DNA of 64,000 nt from an uncultured Clostridia bacterium (lineage in GTDB: Bacteria > Bacillota > Clostridia > Oscillospirales > Acutalibacteraceae), in assembly GCA_947632045.1 (NCBI GenBank), contig CANRNQ010000004.1:1-64000 (forward strand). The letters run 5' to 3'. This document shows, in pieces, positions 10,403 through 19,793 of this stretch. How positions within the stretch are numbered: the first letter of the stretch is position 1; every line of letters starts with the position of its first letter. The notes beneath the pieces are model-generated. The model did not search any database. It was not told the origin of the DNA and saw only the letters and a list, made by a program, of their open reading frames with translations. A program made the position numbers and the translations under genes.

Positions 10403-10422
10403 GGCTCATTTGATGACCTCCC
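10395..10422 (-). promoter_or_regulatory. SD site and overlapping mini-ORF before lysis gene 1
   Basis: On the minus strand GGGAGG (10422-10417) is followed after 7 nt by ATG AGC CAT GCT TGA (10409-10395), a four-codon ORF that overlaps the start of the 124-residue gene (ATG at 10402) in another frame. The main start is 14 nt from the SD, longer than optimal. This could couple or dampen translation of the lysis genes. Confidence 0.45.
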
Positions 10423-10448
10423 TTCATAAATGCAAGCGATGGAGCATA

Positions 10449-10471
10449 GGGCGGCTTCGCGCTCGCCGCCC
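10449..10471 (-). promoter_or_regulatory. hairpin in lysis cassette leader
   Basis: GGGCGGC/GCCGCCC with a 9-nt loop lies in the 5' leader of the lysis cassette, 27 bp before its SD. No T-run follows. The rest of 10472-10636 is AT-rich with no gene seen. Confidence 0.35.
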
Positions 10472-10636
10472 ATATAAATTATTACACTTATATTTGCTTT
10501 TTTGACATTCGGCGAACAATTTTTTTATTAAATTCAGCCCGCCGTTTTAAAAACGGAACTCCGCGTTTCATTACTTGAGCTTAGCTTGATGTAAATATTG
10601 ATTTAAGCTTTTATCCGTCCTATAATTTATTATGAG

Positions 10637-10670
10637 TAAAAAAATGAGGGGCGGCAAAGGCCGCCCCTCA
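10637..10670 (-). terminator. terminator of the flavodiiron gene
   Basis: TGAGGGGCGGC pairs with GCCGCCCCTCA around a short loop, and on the minus strand it is followed by TTTTTTT. It lies 65 bp after the flavodiiron stop and separates that gene from the lysis cassette. Confidence 0.85.
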
Positions 10671-10734
10671 AGCGCATCTCGGCTCAGGCTTATAAAGCCC
10701 AAGCCGGTTTAAATTATTAAAATTAAATAAGGGC

Positions 10735-12528
10735 TCACTCTATCGGCTCAAAGTCCGCCACGCCGTGCTTGCACAGCGGGCAAATGAAATCATCGGGAAG
10801 AACCTCGCCTTCATAGACATAGCCGCATATTCTGCAAACAAAGCCCTTTTTGCCCTCCGTTTTGGGCTTTGGCTTTACGTTTTCGTGATAATAAGCGTAG
10901 GTCATAGACTCCTTATCGCTCATAACCCTCGCCTCGGTCACGCTGCATATGAACATTCCGTGCGTGTCAAGGTCAACGTATTGCTCCACCTTGAGCGACA
11001 TAAAGGCGTTTATATACCTCGGCAGGAAAATCAGTCCGTTGTCGGAGCGGTGCAGCTCCTCGCAGTTTGCGAATTTATCGGTATTTCTTCCGCTTTGGAA
11101 GCCGAAATTTTCAAACACGCTGAACGGTGCTTCGGTTGACAGGCAGTTTACATTCATAACGCCGGTCTGCTTTATCGTGTGATATGAGTAATTCTCCTTG
11201 TTGATATTTACGGCTATGCGGTTCGGCGAATCGGTCACCTGGGTCACCGTGTTTACAATAAGTCCGTTGTCCCTGCTGCCGTCGTTTGATGTGACTACAT
11301 ACAACCCGTAGCCTATCTTAAACAGAGCGGTCATATCGTGCTTATCGGCGCTCTCGTCGGAGCAGGCTATATATTCCTGACAAAGCTCGTCCGCAAGCTT
11401 TTCTATCTGCGCGGCGCTGTCCGGCTTAAGAGCCGATTTTATGGTTACTACCGTGTCGGCAAAGGTTATATTCTTGCTGTTTTCAAACATTTTACGCATG
11501 GTCTTTGCGGCAAGAGGCGCCCAAGAGCCGTTCTCGATAAGAGCTACCGTTCTGTTTTGATAGTTTCTCTCGGTGAGGTGATTTATAAACTCGCGCATAA
11601 ACGGGAATATTTCGGCGTTGTAGGTCGTTGTGGCGAGCACAAGCTTGCCGTAGCGGAACGCGTCCTCAACGGCCTCGGCCATATCGTCGCGGGCGAGGTC
11701 ATGTATGGATACCTTGGGAGCGCCCTTTTTTCTCAGCTCCTCCGCCAGCTTATCGACAGCCGCCTTGGTATGGCCGTAAACCGAGGTATAGGCGATAACT
11801 ATTCCGTCGCTTTCAACTCTGTATGACGACCAAATGTCGTAGAGATTGAGATAATGCCCGAGGTTCTCGGTAAGGATCGGACCGTGGAGCGGGCAGATTA
11901 TGCTAATATCAAGCTCCGCCGCCTTTTTTAGCACATTTTGAACCTGTGCGCCGTATTTGCCGACTATGCCTATATAATATCTGCGAGCTTCGCAAGCCCA
12001 ACCCTCGTCAACGTCGAGCGCGCCGAATTTTCCAAAGCCGTCCGCCGAAAAGAGTATCTTATCGGTAGAGTCATAGGTCATCATGACCTCCGGCCAGTGT
12101 ACCATCGGGGCGAAGACGAACGTGAGCTGATGCTTGCCAAGCGAGAAGGCGCCGCCGTTTTCAACGACTATCTTTCTGCTCTCTATATCAAAATCAAAGA
12201 ACTGCGCCATCATTGCAAAGGTCTTTGCGTTCGCGATTATTTTAGCGTCGGGATAGACCTTTACAAAATTAAATATATTGGCCGAATGATCCGGCTCCAT
12301 ATGCTGGATTATGAGGTAATCGGGCGACTTGCCGTCGAGAGCCTCGGCAAGGTTGTCGAGCCATTCGTGAGTAAAGTTTATATCTACTGTATCCACGACC
12401 GCCGTCTTTTCGTCCTTGATGACATATGAATTGTACGCCATGCCGTTGGGTACATCGTACTGTCCCTCGAACAGGTCAATTTTATGGTCGTTTACTCCTA
12501 CATACAGAACGTCGTTTGTAATCTGCAT
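10735..12528 (-). CDS. flavodiiron O2/NO reductase with flavin reductase and rubredoxin domains
   Basis: A 597-residue multidomain cytosolic enzyme that reduces O2 to water or NO to N2O in anaerobes. Residues 1 to about 245 are the metallo-beta-lactamase-like diiron domain, with ligands visible at His76, Glu78, Asp80 (HMEPDHS), His144, Asp163 and His225. About 250-395 is the flavodoxin domain (FMN). About 405-540 resembles the flavin reductase family. The C-terminus (563-597) is a rubredoxin with CRIC and CPLC iron ligands. Fusing the flavin reductase and rubredoxin partners to the core suggests it can take electrons directly from NAD(P)H. It has its own promoter with an overlapping inverted repeat and a terminator, so it is a single-gene unit. 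Confidence 0.93.
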   Translation of the reverse strand: MQITNDVLYVGVNDHKIDLFEGQYDVPNGMAYNSYVIKDEKTAVVDTVDINFTHEWLDNLAEALDGKSPDYLIIQHMEPDHSANIFNFVKVYPDAKIIANAKTFAMMAQFFDFDIESRKIVVENGGAFSLGKHQLTFVFAPMVHWPEVMMTYDSTDKILFSADGFGKFGALDVDEGWACEARRYYIGIVGKYGAQVQNVLKKAAELDISIICPLHGPILTENLGHYLNLYDIWSSYRVESDGIVIAYTSVYGHTKAAVDKLAEELRKKGAPKVSIHDLARDDMAEAVEDAFRYGKLVLATTTYNAEIFPFMREFINHLTERNYQNRTVALIENGSWAPLAAKTMRKMFENSKNITFADTVVTIKSALKPDSAAQIEKLADELCQEYIACSDESADKHDMTALFKIGYGLYVVTSNDGSRDNGLIVNTVTQVTDSPNRIAVNINKENYSYHTIKQTGVMNVNCLSTEAPFSVFENFGFQSGRNTDKFANCEELHRSDNGLIFLPRYINAFMSLKVEQYVDLDTHGMFICSVTEARVMSDKESMTYAYYHENVKPKPKTEGKKGFVCRICGYVYEGEVLPDDFICPLCKHGVADFEPIE

Positions 12529-12554
12529 TTTCTTCTCCTCCGTTTTTCAGATTT

Positions 12555-12590
12555 TGGTATTATTATACCACGTTTGAGCTGTATGCACAA
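12555..12590 (-). promoter_or_regulatory. flavodiiron promoter with overlapping operator-like palindrome
   Basis: On the minus strand TTGTGC (12590-12585), 17 bp, TATAAT (12567-12562). The -10 box sits inside the inverted repeat TGGTAT-N4-ATACCA (12555-12570), so a bound repressor would block RNA polymerase. The identity of the regulator is unknown. Confidence 0.55.
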
Positions 12591-12644
12591 CGCAAAACTG
12601 ATAATTTCAATATTATTTTGCGCGCCGCAAACGAAGGGCAGGGG

Positions 12645-12662
12645 CTTTGAGAAAAGCCCACT
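12645..12662 (-). terminator. weak hairpin after lipoprotein gene
   Basis: GGGCTTT/AAAGCCC with a 4-nt loop, 34 bp after the lipoprotein stop. No T-run on the minus strand, so only a possible terminator. Confidence 0.35.
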
Positions 12663-12695
12663 AAAATCGAGGCAGGATCATAAGCCGCAGCATTG

Positions 12696-13622
12696 TTATA
12701 TTATCGGCAAAATAACCTGAATCATATCGGCCCCCGCAATAGAGTATATGAAGCAGTGCATACACAGCACCCCGTCGTTTATATAAAGCGTTGCATTTTC
12801 AACATTTTCATCGCTGCCGGTATTATTCCTGTATTCATTATAAAGCGCGGCGTACTCGTCCTTCATCGCCGAATATTCCTTGTCGTAATAATCGAGCATT
12901 ATCTGTCTTATTTTTGGTTTCAAGCCGGCGTAATCCATTGAAACGCTTTTGGCTATCTGCTCGTTATTCATGAGAGAGCCGCTGTTTAAGTCAAGGGAAT
13001 AAACGAGATAGTCCGTGTAGCCGGTATCGAAGGTTGTGCTTATAAGCAGGGTGAGGATATCGCCGTAAAGGCAGGTGGAATAGCTTATTCCGGTGCAGGA
13101 AAGGCTGTATTTGCCGTCGCGCGCCTCTCTGCTTTCATTAAGCCTTGCAAGGCATTTGTTTTTTATTTCATTATTTACCTTGCTTGCATCTCCGCTGTTT
13201 ATTTTGAGCATAGGAACGGTATATTCGGCGTTGTATATATTCCCGAGATTGTCTTCATACGCGAGCATATCGGAATCATATATGCCTATGTATTCGTCGA
13301 TATTCCAATTTTTCACCGCCTCGGTCGCCTGCTCCTCAGGCTCCGGGCTTATATCCGGCTCCGCCAAGCTTTCCTGATTATCATAAGACTCTGTTTCCTT
13401 TTCGCTTTGCTCCTGCTTTGAGCTTTCGTTTTTATTCGTGCTTTTGTCGGTGTTCTTTTCGGAATTTTTCTCTGAGCTTGAATTAGACTGCGCCTTTGAC
13501 GACGACTCGCTCGCTGTCGAGCTCTGCTCCGGCTTGCTCTGCTCTGCGCCGCCACCGCAGGCGCAGCCGCAGGCTATCATTGAAAGCAGGGCCGCAAGCA
13601 AAATCAAGGCTGTTTTCCTCAT
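12696..13622 (-). CDS. secreted lipoprotein with Ser/Glu/Lys-rich linker
   Basis: A 308-residue predicted lipoprotein. The signal peptide MRKTALILLAALLSMIACGC supplies a lipobox cysteine, followed by about 80 low-complexity residues rich in Ser, Glu, Lys and Asn, typical of a spacer across the cell wall. The C-terminal 200 residues are a folded domain (DGKYSLSCTGISYS, TLLISTTFDTG, LVYSLDLNSG) that resembles the DUF3298/RsiV type of extracellular domain, but this is a weak impression. Start chosen at the second ATG (13622): GGAGG is 11 nt before it but only 2 nt before the upstream in-frame ATG. It appears to be a single-gene unit. Confidence 0.7.
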   Translation of the reverse strand: MRKTALILLAALLSMIACGCACGGGAEQSKPEQSSTASESSSKAQSNSSSEKNSEKNTDKSTNKNESSKQEQSEKETESYDNQESLAEPDISPEPEEQATEAVKNWNIDEYIGIYDSDMLAYEDNLGNIYNAEYTVPMLKINSGDASKVNNEIKNKCLARLNESREARDGKYSLSCTGISYSTCLYGDILTLLISTTFDTGYTDYLVYSLDLNSGSLMNNEQIAKSVSMDYAGLKPKIRQIMLDYYDKEYSAMKDEYAALYNEYRNNTGSDENVENATLYINDGVLCMHCFIYSIAGADMIQVILPII

Positions 13623-13672
13623 AATTTTCATATCCTCCTTAAAATCATTTTACGGCATAAATACTTATCTTA

Positions 13673-13701
13673 ATTTTAACAAAACGAATAACAAAATTCA
13701 A
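13673..13701 (-). promoter_or_regulatory. promoter of lipoprotein gene
   Basis: TTGAAT, 17-bp spacer, TAAAAT on the minus strand, about 50 bp before the lipoprotein start. Confidence 0.45.
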
Positions 13702-13790
13702 TATTTTTTATACGCAAGCACTAATATTTTTATCTTAGCTTTGCAGCTCAAATTTAACCGAAGATATTTTTGATATAGCTAATATTAAAG

Positions 13791-13826
13791 CGGCAGCTTT
13801 ACCGTTGCAAGTCGGTAAAGCTGCCG
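13791..13826 (-). terminator. terminator of the rplU-to-mrnC cluster
   Basis: CGGCAGCTTTACCG pairs with CGGTAAAGCTGCCG, a perfect 14-bp stem 18 bp after the mrnC stop. The T-run on the minus strand is weak (CTTTAAT). Confidence 0.6.
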
Positions 13827-13843
13827 AGAGAAGAAGGGCTTTT

Positions 13844-14242
13844 TTAGTCCGACAGAATGCCGGCCATTTCAAAAAGCTCGTTCAATCTTTTAATTTCGCC
13901 CTTTAAATATAAGTATCCCCACAGCGCCTCGAAGCCTGTCGCGCTGTGATACTGCGAATTGCTCGCGTTTTTCGGCGTGTGCGCCGTTTTCGCGTTTCGT
14001 CCGCGCTTAAATATTGCAAGCTCCTCATCGGTCAAAAGCGGCGCGAGTCTTTCCATTATCTCCGACTGACTTTTGCAGCACACAAATTCTACCTTTTTGC
14101 TGTTTAAAGAGCCGACGGGCGCGTTAGCGCTGCACACTATTCGCTCGCGCACCATTAAATCAAAGACTCCGTCGCCGACAAAGGCGAGGGTCAGCGGGCT
14201 GAGCTGAGATGGGTCGCAAGCGTCGTTTAATAATCTTCCCAC
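13844..14242 (-). CDS. mrnC: mini-ribonuclease III
   Basis: A dimeric RNase III lacking the dsRNA-binding domain, which trims 23S rRNA precursors in Firmicutes. The 132-residue protein carries LSPLTLAFVGDGVFDLMVRE, the RNase III signature with its catalytic Asp, and ends with ATGFEALWGYLYLKG, the second acidic motif. The frame is open further upstream inside obgE, but the best start is GTG at 14242, 13 bp beyond the obgE stop with GGCGGTG in front, giving the usual family length. It is the last gene of the ribosome-related cluster. Confidence 0.88.
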   Translation of the reverse strand: MGRLLNDACDPSQLSPLTLAFVGDGVFDLMVRERIVCSANAPVGSLNSKKVEFVCCKSQSEIMERLAPLLTDEELAIFKRGRNAKTAHTPKNASNSQYHSATGFEALWGYLYLKGEIKRLNELFEMAGILSD

Positions 14243-14255
14243 AAAATCACCGCCG

Positions 14256-15545
<1,290 letters not shown>

Positions 15546-15917
15546 TCACGGGGCTTCGATTCCGTAAAGCTTTTTTACGTTTTCGAGCCCCTCAAGTACC
15601 TCCGCCTTAGAAAAATCCGCATCGTCAAGCGCCTTGTTATCGAGCCTTGCGAGTCTGTCGTAGAAGTCTATCGCGATCTCTAAATATTCTGCCTTAGGCT
15701 CCCTTTCGATATTCTCAAATAGCAGATTTTCCGCCTCGTTTATCTCTCCGTCGGCTATCATTTTTACAAGCCGAAGATGCAAAAGCTCCTCGTCAGAGGC
15801 GTTGCCCGGTAAATCGTATTTCAGCTTGTACTCCGGCGACTCCTTGCCGAATATGAGCTTCGCCAAAAAATTTGTCATAAGCTCGATCTGCTTCATTATA
15901 TAGTCGTTTTCAAACAT
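15546..15917 (-). CDS. DUF6483-like conserved protein
   Basis: A 123-residue cytosolic protein beginning MFENDYIMKQIELMTNFLAKLIFG, followed by an acidic helical region (LLHLRLVKMIADGEINEAENLLFE) that looks like TPR-type helix pairs. It resembles small Clostridia proteins annotated DUF6483, of unknown function. Start chosen at the internal ATG 15917, since upstream codons overlap the terminator after rpmA. It lies between rpmA and obgE, 18 bp before obgE, so it is probably co-expressed with obgE. Confidence 0.7.
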   Translation of the reverse strand: MFENDYIMKQIELMTNFLAKLIFGKESPEYKLKYDLPGNASDEELLHLRLVKMIADGEINEAENLLFENIEREPKAEYLEIAIDFYDRLARLDNKALDDADFSKAEVLEGLENVKKLYGIEAP

Positions 15918-15951
15918 TATTATTCCCCGCCCGATTTGTCGATAATAAAAA

Positions 15952-15985
15952 TAACAAAAAAGAGGTGCGGTTTTCACAGCACCTC
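15952..15985 (-). terminator. terminator after rpmA
   Basis: On the minus strand GAGGTGC pairs with GCACCTC around a 10-nt loop, followed by TTTTTTTG. It splits the cluster into rplU-prp-rpmA and the following genes, at least partially. Confidence 0.75.
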
Positions 15986-16032
15986 CAAAATATACCGTGT
16001 GACCGAGCCGACGCCCTAACAGCGCCGATCAA

Positions 16033-16314
16033 TTACTGCTCGGCATAAACGCTCACGCGCTTGCGGTCACGGCCTACGCGCTCAAAGCGAACAACGCCGT
16101 CAACCGTTGCAAAAAGTGTGTCGTCGGAACCGCGGCCTACGTTTGTGCCGGGGTGGATATGTGTTCCGCGCTGCTTAACGAGAATATTGCCCGCCAGCAC
16201 GAACTGTCCGTCAGCGCGCTTAACGCCAAGACGCTTTGACTCGGAGTCACGTCCGTTCTTTGTGGAACCCATTCCTTTTTTATGTGCGAATAACTGAATA
16301 TCAACCTTGATCAT
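16033..16314 (-). CDS. rpmA: 50S ribosomal protein L27, extended precursor
   Basis: A 93-residue L27. The N-terminus [20 protein letters not shown] carries the Firmicute extension, with the QLFA/HKKG junction cut by the protease Prp so that the mature N-terminus reaches the peptidyl-transferase centre. The body has the conserved [15 protein letters not shown] and [10 protein letters not shown]. Start chosen at MIKVDIQ; the frame is open 33 codons upstream but that region belongs to prp. The cognate protease gene lies 5 bp upstream. Confidence 0.96.
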   Translation of the reverse strand: MIKVDIQLFAHKKGMGSTKNGRDSESKRLGVKRADGQFVLAGNILVKQRGTHIHPGTNVGRGSDDTLFATVDGVVRFERVGRDRKRVSVYAEQ

Positions 16315-16319
16315 TATCG

Positions 16320-16640
16320 TTACACCTCCGTATAATTTACGTTTATATAGTCTGAATACTGCTCCTCGAGCTGAGTCATGTGCAGCTTGAAGCCGGATAA
16401 AACATCGCGGCACGCCGCTGCGTCGCGCTGAAAAATTCTAAGCATCATATCGCCGTCGTCGGCATTGAGCTCACAGGCTATATGCTGTATATCGGTTATG
16501 GTATTTGCCGTCATATATGCGGCGGAGCTGACGGCGGCGCATACAATATCGCTGCCCTGCTCCGAATAGCCGGAATGTCCCGTTATTCTAAAGCCCACAA
16601 GCTCGCCGCTCGCGGTGACATAAAAGCTTATATTTATCAT
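16320..16640 (-). CDS. prp: ribosomal-processing cysteine protease Prp
   Basis: Removes the N-terminal extension of L27. The 106-residue protein has the catalytic pair His22 and Cys34 in [19 protein letters not shown], the hallmark of the Prp (YsxB) family. It is placed between rplU (2-bp gap) and rpmA (5-bp gap), the standard Firmicute order, which links the protease directly to its substrate. Confidence 0.95.
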   Translation of the reverse strand: MINISFYVTASGELVGFRITGHSGYSEQGSDIVCAAVSSAAYMTANTITDIQHIACELNADDGDMMLRIFQRDAAACRDVLSGFKLHMTQLEEQYSDYINVNYTEV

Positions 16641-16642
16641 GA

Positions 16643-16951
16643 TTAAGCGTTTACGCTCTGGATCTCAACCTTTGTGTAGGGCTGTCTGTGACCCATTTTT
16701 CTTTTCTCACCCTTTTTCGGCTTGTAGGTGAAAACGGTTATCTTCTTGCCCTTGCCGGTCTTGATGACCTTGCCGGTTACCTTTGCGCCCTCTACATAAG
16801 GCGCGCCTACCTTGATACCGTCGTCCGCTCCGAGAGCGATAACATTGAAGTCGACGGTTTCGTTGTCCTCGGCGTTCAGCTTTTCAACATAGATAACGTC
16901 GCCGTTTTCTACCTTGTACTGCTTTCCGCCTGTTTCGATGATTGCGTACAT
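16643..16951 (-). CDS. rplU: 50S ribosomal protein L21
   Basis: A 102-residue protein beginning [18 protein letters not shown] and ending [15 protein letters not shown], both diagnostic of L21, which binds 23S rRNA. First gene of the cluster, behind a consensus promoter and a structured leader that may provide feedback control. Confidence 0.97.
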   Translation of the reverse strand: MYAIIETGGKQYKVENGDVIYVEKLNAEDNETVDFNVIALGADDGIKVGAPYVEGAKVTGKVIKTGKGKKITVFTYKPKKGEKRKMGHRQPYTKVEIQSVNA

Positions 16952-16976
16952 TTAATTCATTCCTTTATTTAAGACT

Positions 16977-17025
16977 CGCTACCCGTTGGGCGAAGCACAG
17001 CTTTCTTATCTGCCCACAGTAAGCG
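16977..17025 (-). promoter_or_regulatory. structured leader of rplU (L21-leader-like)
   Basis: The transcript can form stacked stems: CGCT-AC with GTAGCG (one bulged base), UGGGC with GCCCA, then AAGC with GCUU closing a 3-nt loop. A single extended hairpin just upstream of rplU fits the position and general form of the L21 autoregulatory leader known in Firmicutes. I could not compare it with the family model. Confidence 0.5.
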
Positions 17026-17033
17026 GCTATAAC

Positions 17034-17062
17034 ATTATAACACCGCAATCGGGGCATGTCAA
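17034..17062 (-). promoter_or_regulatory. consensus promoter of rplU cluster
   Basis: TTGACA, exactly 17 bp, TATAAT on the minus strand: a perfect sigma-A consensus, as expected for ribosomal protein genes. Confidence 0.9.
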
Positions 17063-17114
17063 CAAAAAATTTTATCTCCCCTCTCGCCCGTTTTCGCTGC
17101 GAGAGTCTCGGAAA

Positions 17115-17246
17115 CGGGCGGCGACCGGCGTTGAGCCGCCTGCGGCGGCACAACGCGAAAACGCGGCGGATATCTCGGGTGAGTTCGTGGAAGCTCTTTG
17201 CCCCACCGCGTTTTCCCGCGCGCTGCGCGCGCGGGGTCGCCGTCCG
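17115..17246. repeat. cloverleaf element B
   Basis: The outer stem CGGGCGGCGACC (17115-17126) pairs with 17235-17246. Arm 1 is 17130-17154 (GCCGCC/GGCGGC, loop TGC). Arm 2 is closed by GAAAACGCGG (17157-17166) with CCGCGTTTTC (17206-17215), enclosing about 40 nt of variable sequence. Arm 3 is 17215-17235 (CGCGCGC repeats, loop TGC). It lies 105 bp past the nfnB stop and beyond that gene's terminator. Confidence 0.8.
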
Positions 17247-17282
17247 AGTCCCGCTTTGATAAAAGCCTTGCCGCATACAAAA

Positions 17283-17308
17283 TCTCGGCGCCAAAATAGG
17301 CGCCGAGA
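17283..17308 (-). terminator. terminator of nfnAB
   Basis: TCTCGGCGCC and GGCGCCGAGA form a perfect 10-bp stem with a 6-nt loop, followed on the minus strand by TTTTGT. It is 43 bp after the nfnB stop. Confidence 0.8.
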
Positions 17309-17351
17309 TACAAAAAGCCAATAAGGCCGACTCGCCGTACCGGTGAAGCGG

Positions 17352-18752
17352 TTATTTTTTTGATTTTATATATTCGTCTATCGCCTTTGCCGCCTGCTTT
17401 CCGGCTCCCATGGCGAGAATAACCGTAGCCGCGCCGGTCACAGCGTCGCCGCCGGCGTAAACGCCCTCTCTTGTTGTAAGACCGTCGTCGCCGTTTGTGA
17501 TTATGCAGCCGTGCCTGTTCGTGTCAAGGCCCGGAGTGGTCTGGCGAATCAGCGGGTTCGGGCTTGTGCCTATGCTCATTATCATAGTGTCTATCTCTAT
17601 TTCAAACTCGCTGCCCTCTTTTACAACGGGGCGGCGTCTGCCGCTTTCGTCGGGCTCTCCAAGCTCCATCTCAACGCATCTTATTCCGCGCACCATTCCG
17701 TCTTCGTCGCCGAGCACCTCAACGGGATTTGTCAGGGTCTTAAAGATTATGCCCTCCTCCTGCGCGTGCTCGACCTCCTCGGCTCTTGCGGGAAGCTCCT
17801 CCATTCCGCGGCGATATACTATATATACGTTCTCCGCTCCAAGGCGCATCGCGCTCCTTGCCGCATCCATCGCCACGTTGCCGCCGCCGACAACGGCGAC
17901 GTTCTTCGACTTCTTTATCGGAGTTTTGCTGTTATCCTTATACGCCTTCATAAGATTTACTCTTGTGAGATATTCGTTTGCCGAATAAACTCCCTTTAAG
18001 CTCTCTCCGGGTATGCCCATAAAGCGCGGAAGTCCGGCTCCGCTCGCTATATAAACGGCGTCATAGCCCATTTCAAAGAGCTCGTCTATGGTGAGTATCT
18101 TGCCTATTACCATATTAGTTTCTATCTTAACGCCTATCGCCTTTAAGTTGTCTATTTCCTGCTGAACGATGGCCTTAGGCAGACGGAACTCGGGTATTCC
18201 GTAAACTAAAACTCCGCCGGCTAAGTGCAGCGCCTCGTAAACCGTGACCTCATATCCCGCCTTCGCAAGGTCGCCCGCGGCGGTAAGTCCGCTCGGACCG
18301 GCTCCGATTATTGCGACCTTGTGTCCGTTTTGCTCCGGCATATGCGGCTTTTCGTCGGAATGTTCCCTGTGCCAGTCGGCGACAAAGCGCTCAAGTCTGC
18401 CTATGCCTACGCTCTCGCCCTTTATTCCTCTTACGCACCTTCCCTCGCACTGAGTTTCCTGCGGACATACTCTGCCGCAAACCGCAGGCAGGGCGCTCGA
18501 CGCGGAGAGTATTTCAAACGCGCCGTCCATATCCTCCTCGGCGACCTTTGCTATAAAAGCCGGAATATCTATTCCCACCGGGCAGCCGCTCTGGCACGGC
18601 TTTTTCGGGCAGTTAAGGCATCTTTTAGCCTCGTTTACCGCCATTTCATATGTATATCCGAGCGCGACCTCGTCGAAGTTTTTATTTCTCACGTTCGGCT
18701 CCTGAGATGGCATCGGACATTTTTTCGGATCCATATTTCTCTGTACCGCCAT
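17352..18752 (-). CDS. nfnB: NfnB, large subunit of NADH-dependent ferredoxin:NADP oxidoreductase (GltA-like)
   Basis: A 466-residue flavoprotein homologous to the small subunit of glutamate synthase. The N-terminus holds cysteines for 4Fe-4S clusters (RCLNCPKKPCQSGCPVG, then CGRVCPQETQCEGRC), followed by FAD (VAIIGAGPSGLTAAGDLAKAG) and NADPH (VAVVGGGNVAMDAARSA) Rossmann motifs. Alone it would be annotated gltA, but no large glutamate synthase subunit is present and the adjacent gene is NfnA, so the pair is best read as the flavin-based electron-bifurcating Nfn complex, which makes NADPH from NADH and reduced ferredoxin. It starts 1 bp after the nfnA stop. Confidence 0.88.
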   Translation of the reverse strand: MAVQRNMDPKKCPMPSQEPNVRNKNFDEVALGYTYEMAVNEAKRCLNCPKKPCQSGCPVGIDIPAFIAKVAEEDMDGAFEILSASSALPAVCGRVCPQETQCEGRCVRGIKGESVGIGRLERFVADWHREHSDEKPHMPEQNGHKVAIIGAGPSGLTAAGDLAKAGYEVTVYEALHLAGGVLVYGIPEFRLPKAIVQQEIDNLKAIGVKIETNMVIGKILTIDELFEMGYDAVYIASGAGLPRFMGIPGESLKGVYSANEYLTRVNLMKAYKDNSKTPIKKSKNVAVVGGGNVAMDAARSAMRLGAENVYIVYRRGMEELPARAEEVEHAQEEGIIFKTLTNPVEVLGDEDGMVRGIRCVEMELGEPDESGRRRPVVKEGSEFEIEIDTMIMSIGTSPNPLIRQTTPGLDTNRHGCIITNGDDGLTTREGVYAGGDAVTGAATVILAMGAGKQAAKAIDEYIKSKK

Positions 18753-18753
18753 A

Positions 18754-19596
18754 TCACCTAACCTCCTTTTTCAAAAGGTTGCATCCCTCTTCGCGGGCGT
18801 GCTGTTCAAATTCCTTATACATACTTCCTCTTTGCATAGCCTCGTCAAAGTCAACAAGGTGACCGTCAAAGTCGGGGCCGTCAACGCAGGCGAACTTTGT
18901 CTGACTGCCCACGGTTATGCGGCAGCCTCCGCACATTCCCGTTCCGTCTATCATTATAGGATTCATCGAAACTATCGTCTTTATATCATATTCCTTTGTG
19001 AGCTTACAAACGAATTTCATCATAACGAGCGGCCCTATTGCGATGACCTCGTCGTAGCTGTTGCCCTCCTTTATGAGCCTTTCAAGCGCGGTCGTGACCA
19101 GTCCCTTTTCGCCGTAGCTTCCGTCATCGGTCATCATGCACACCTTATCGCTCACGGCGTTAAATTCCTTTTCGAGTATCACAAGGTCCTTATTTCTAAA
19201 GCCCACAACGCTGTGTACCTCGCAGCCGTTTTCGTGGAGCTTTTTCGCAACCGGATAAGCTATGGCGCAGCCAACGCCTCCGCCTATCACGGCGACCTTT
19301 TTCAAGCCCTCCGTTTCACTCGGTCTGCCGAGGGGGCCCACCAAATCGTGGATACAGTCGCCCTCGCCGAGCGTGTTAAGCTCCATTGTGCCGTACCCCA
19401 CTATCTGGAATATTATCGTTATGGTTCCGGCTTCTCTGTCATAATCCGCAACCGTGAGAGGGATCCTCTCGGAGTCCTCCTTCGCTCTGAAAATGATGAA
19501 CTGCCCCGGTTCCGCTTTTTTTGCAATAAGCGGCGCGTCCACTACCATTTTTGTGACGGTCGGGTTAAGCTCCTCCTTTTTTATTATCTTAAACAT
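18754..19596 (-). CDS. nfnA: NfnA, small subunit of NADH-dependent ferredoxin:NADP oxidoreductase
   Basis: A 280-residue ferredoxin-NADP reductase-like protein: FAD domain (ERIPLTVADYD), NAD-binding domain (VAVIGGGVGCAIAYPVAKKL) and a C-terminal 2Fe-2S site (MCGGCRITVG followed by KFACVDGPDFDGH). The same fold occurs in dihydroorotate dehydrogenase electron-transfer subunits, but pairing with the GltA-like protein downstream identifies Nfn. It leads a two-gene operon with its own promoter. Confidence 0.88.
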   Translation of the reverse strand: MFKIIKKEELNPTVTKMVVDAPLIAKKAEPGQFIIFRAKEDSERIPLTVADYDREAGTITIIFQIVGYGTMELNTLGEGDCIHDLVGPLGRPSETEGLKKVAVIGGGVGCAIAYPVAKKLHENGCEVHSVVGFRNKDLVILEKEFNAVSDKVCMMTDDGSYGEKGLVTTALERLIKEGNSYDEVIAIGPLVMMKFVCKLTKEYDIKTIVSMNPIMIDGTGMCGGCRITVGSQTKFACVDGPDFDGHLVDFDEAMQRGSMYKEFEQHAREEGCNLLKKEVR

Positions 19597-19614
19597 GATT
19601 TGTGCCCCTTTCCT

Positions 19615-19656
19615 TTTTTATATCGCATTTTTATATCACGTTGTCTTTTTAATATC
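19615..19656. repeat. three short direct repeats in nfn leader
   Basis: TTTTTTATATC (19615-19625), TTTTTATATC (19628-19637) and TTTTTAATATC (19646-19656) on the plus strand, i.e. GATATAAAAA-type repeats in the leader just before nfnA. They could be binding sites for a regulator, or low-complexity AT sequence. Confidence 0.35.
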
Positions 19657-19763
19657 ACATATATTTTTCAAGTCTGGCCGCAGCAGCACAGCGGCAGCCC
19701 GCTTTTATGCTCGCCCTCGTTAACATTCGCTCGTTTTGATAAGTGCAGAGCTCTTTCCCGACA

Positions 19764-19793
19764 ATTATACCACCCGCACAACACCTATTGCAA
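19764..19793 (-). promoter_or_regulatory. promoter of nfnAB
   Basis: TTGCAA, 18-bp spacer, TATAAT on the minus strand; it implies a leader of about 160 nt before nfnA. Confidence 0.6.

Noticed and set aside
16965-17324. Arg/Ala-rich open frames across 17.0-17.3 kb on both strands
   Set aside because: They coincide with cloverleaf element B and the rplU promoter; GC-rich palindromes create stop-free frames. The same applies at elements C, E, G and H.
17352-18752. Glutamate synthase small subunit (GltD/GltA)
   Set aside because: No large subunit is encoded and the immediate partner is NfnA, so Nfn is the better reading.
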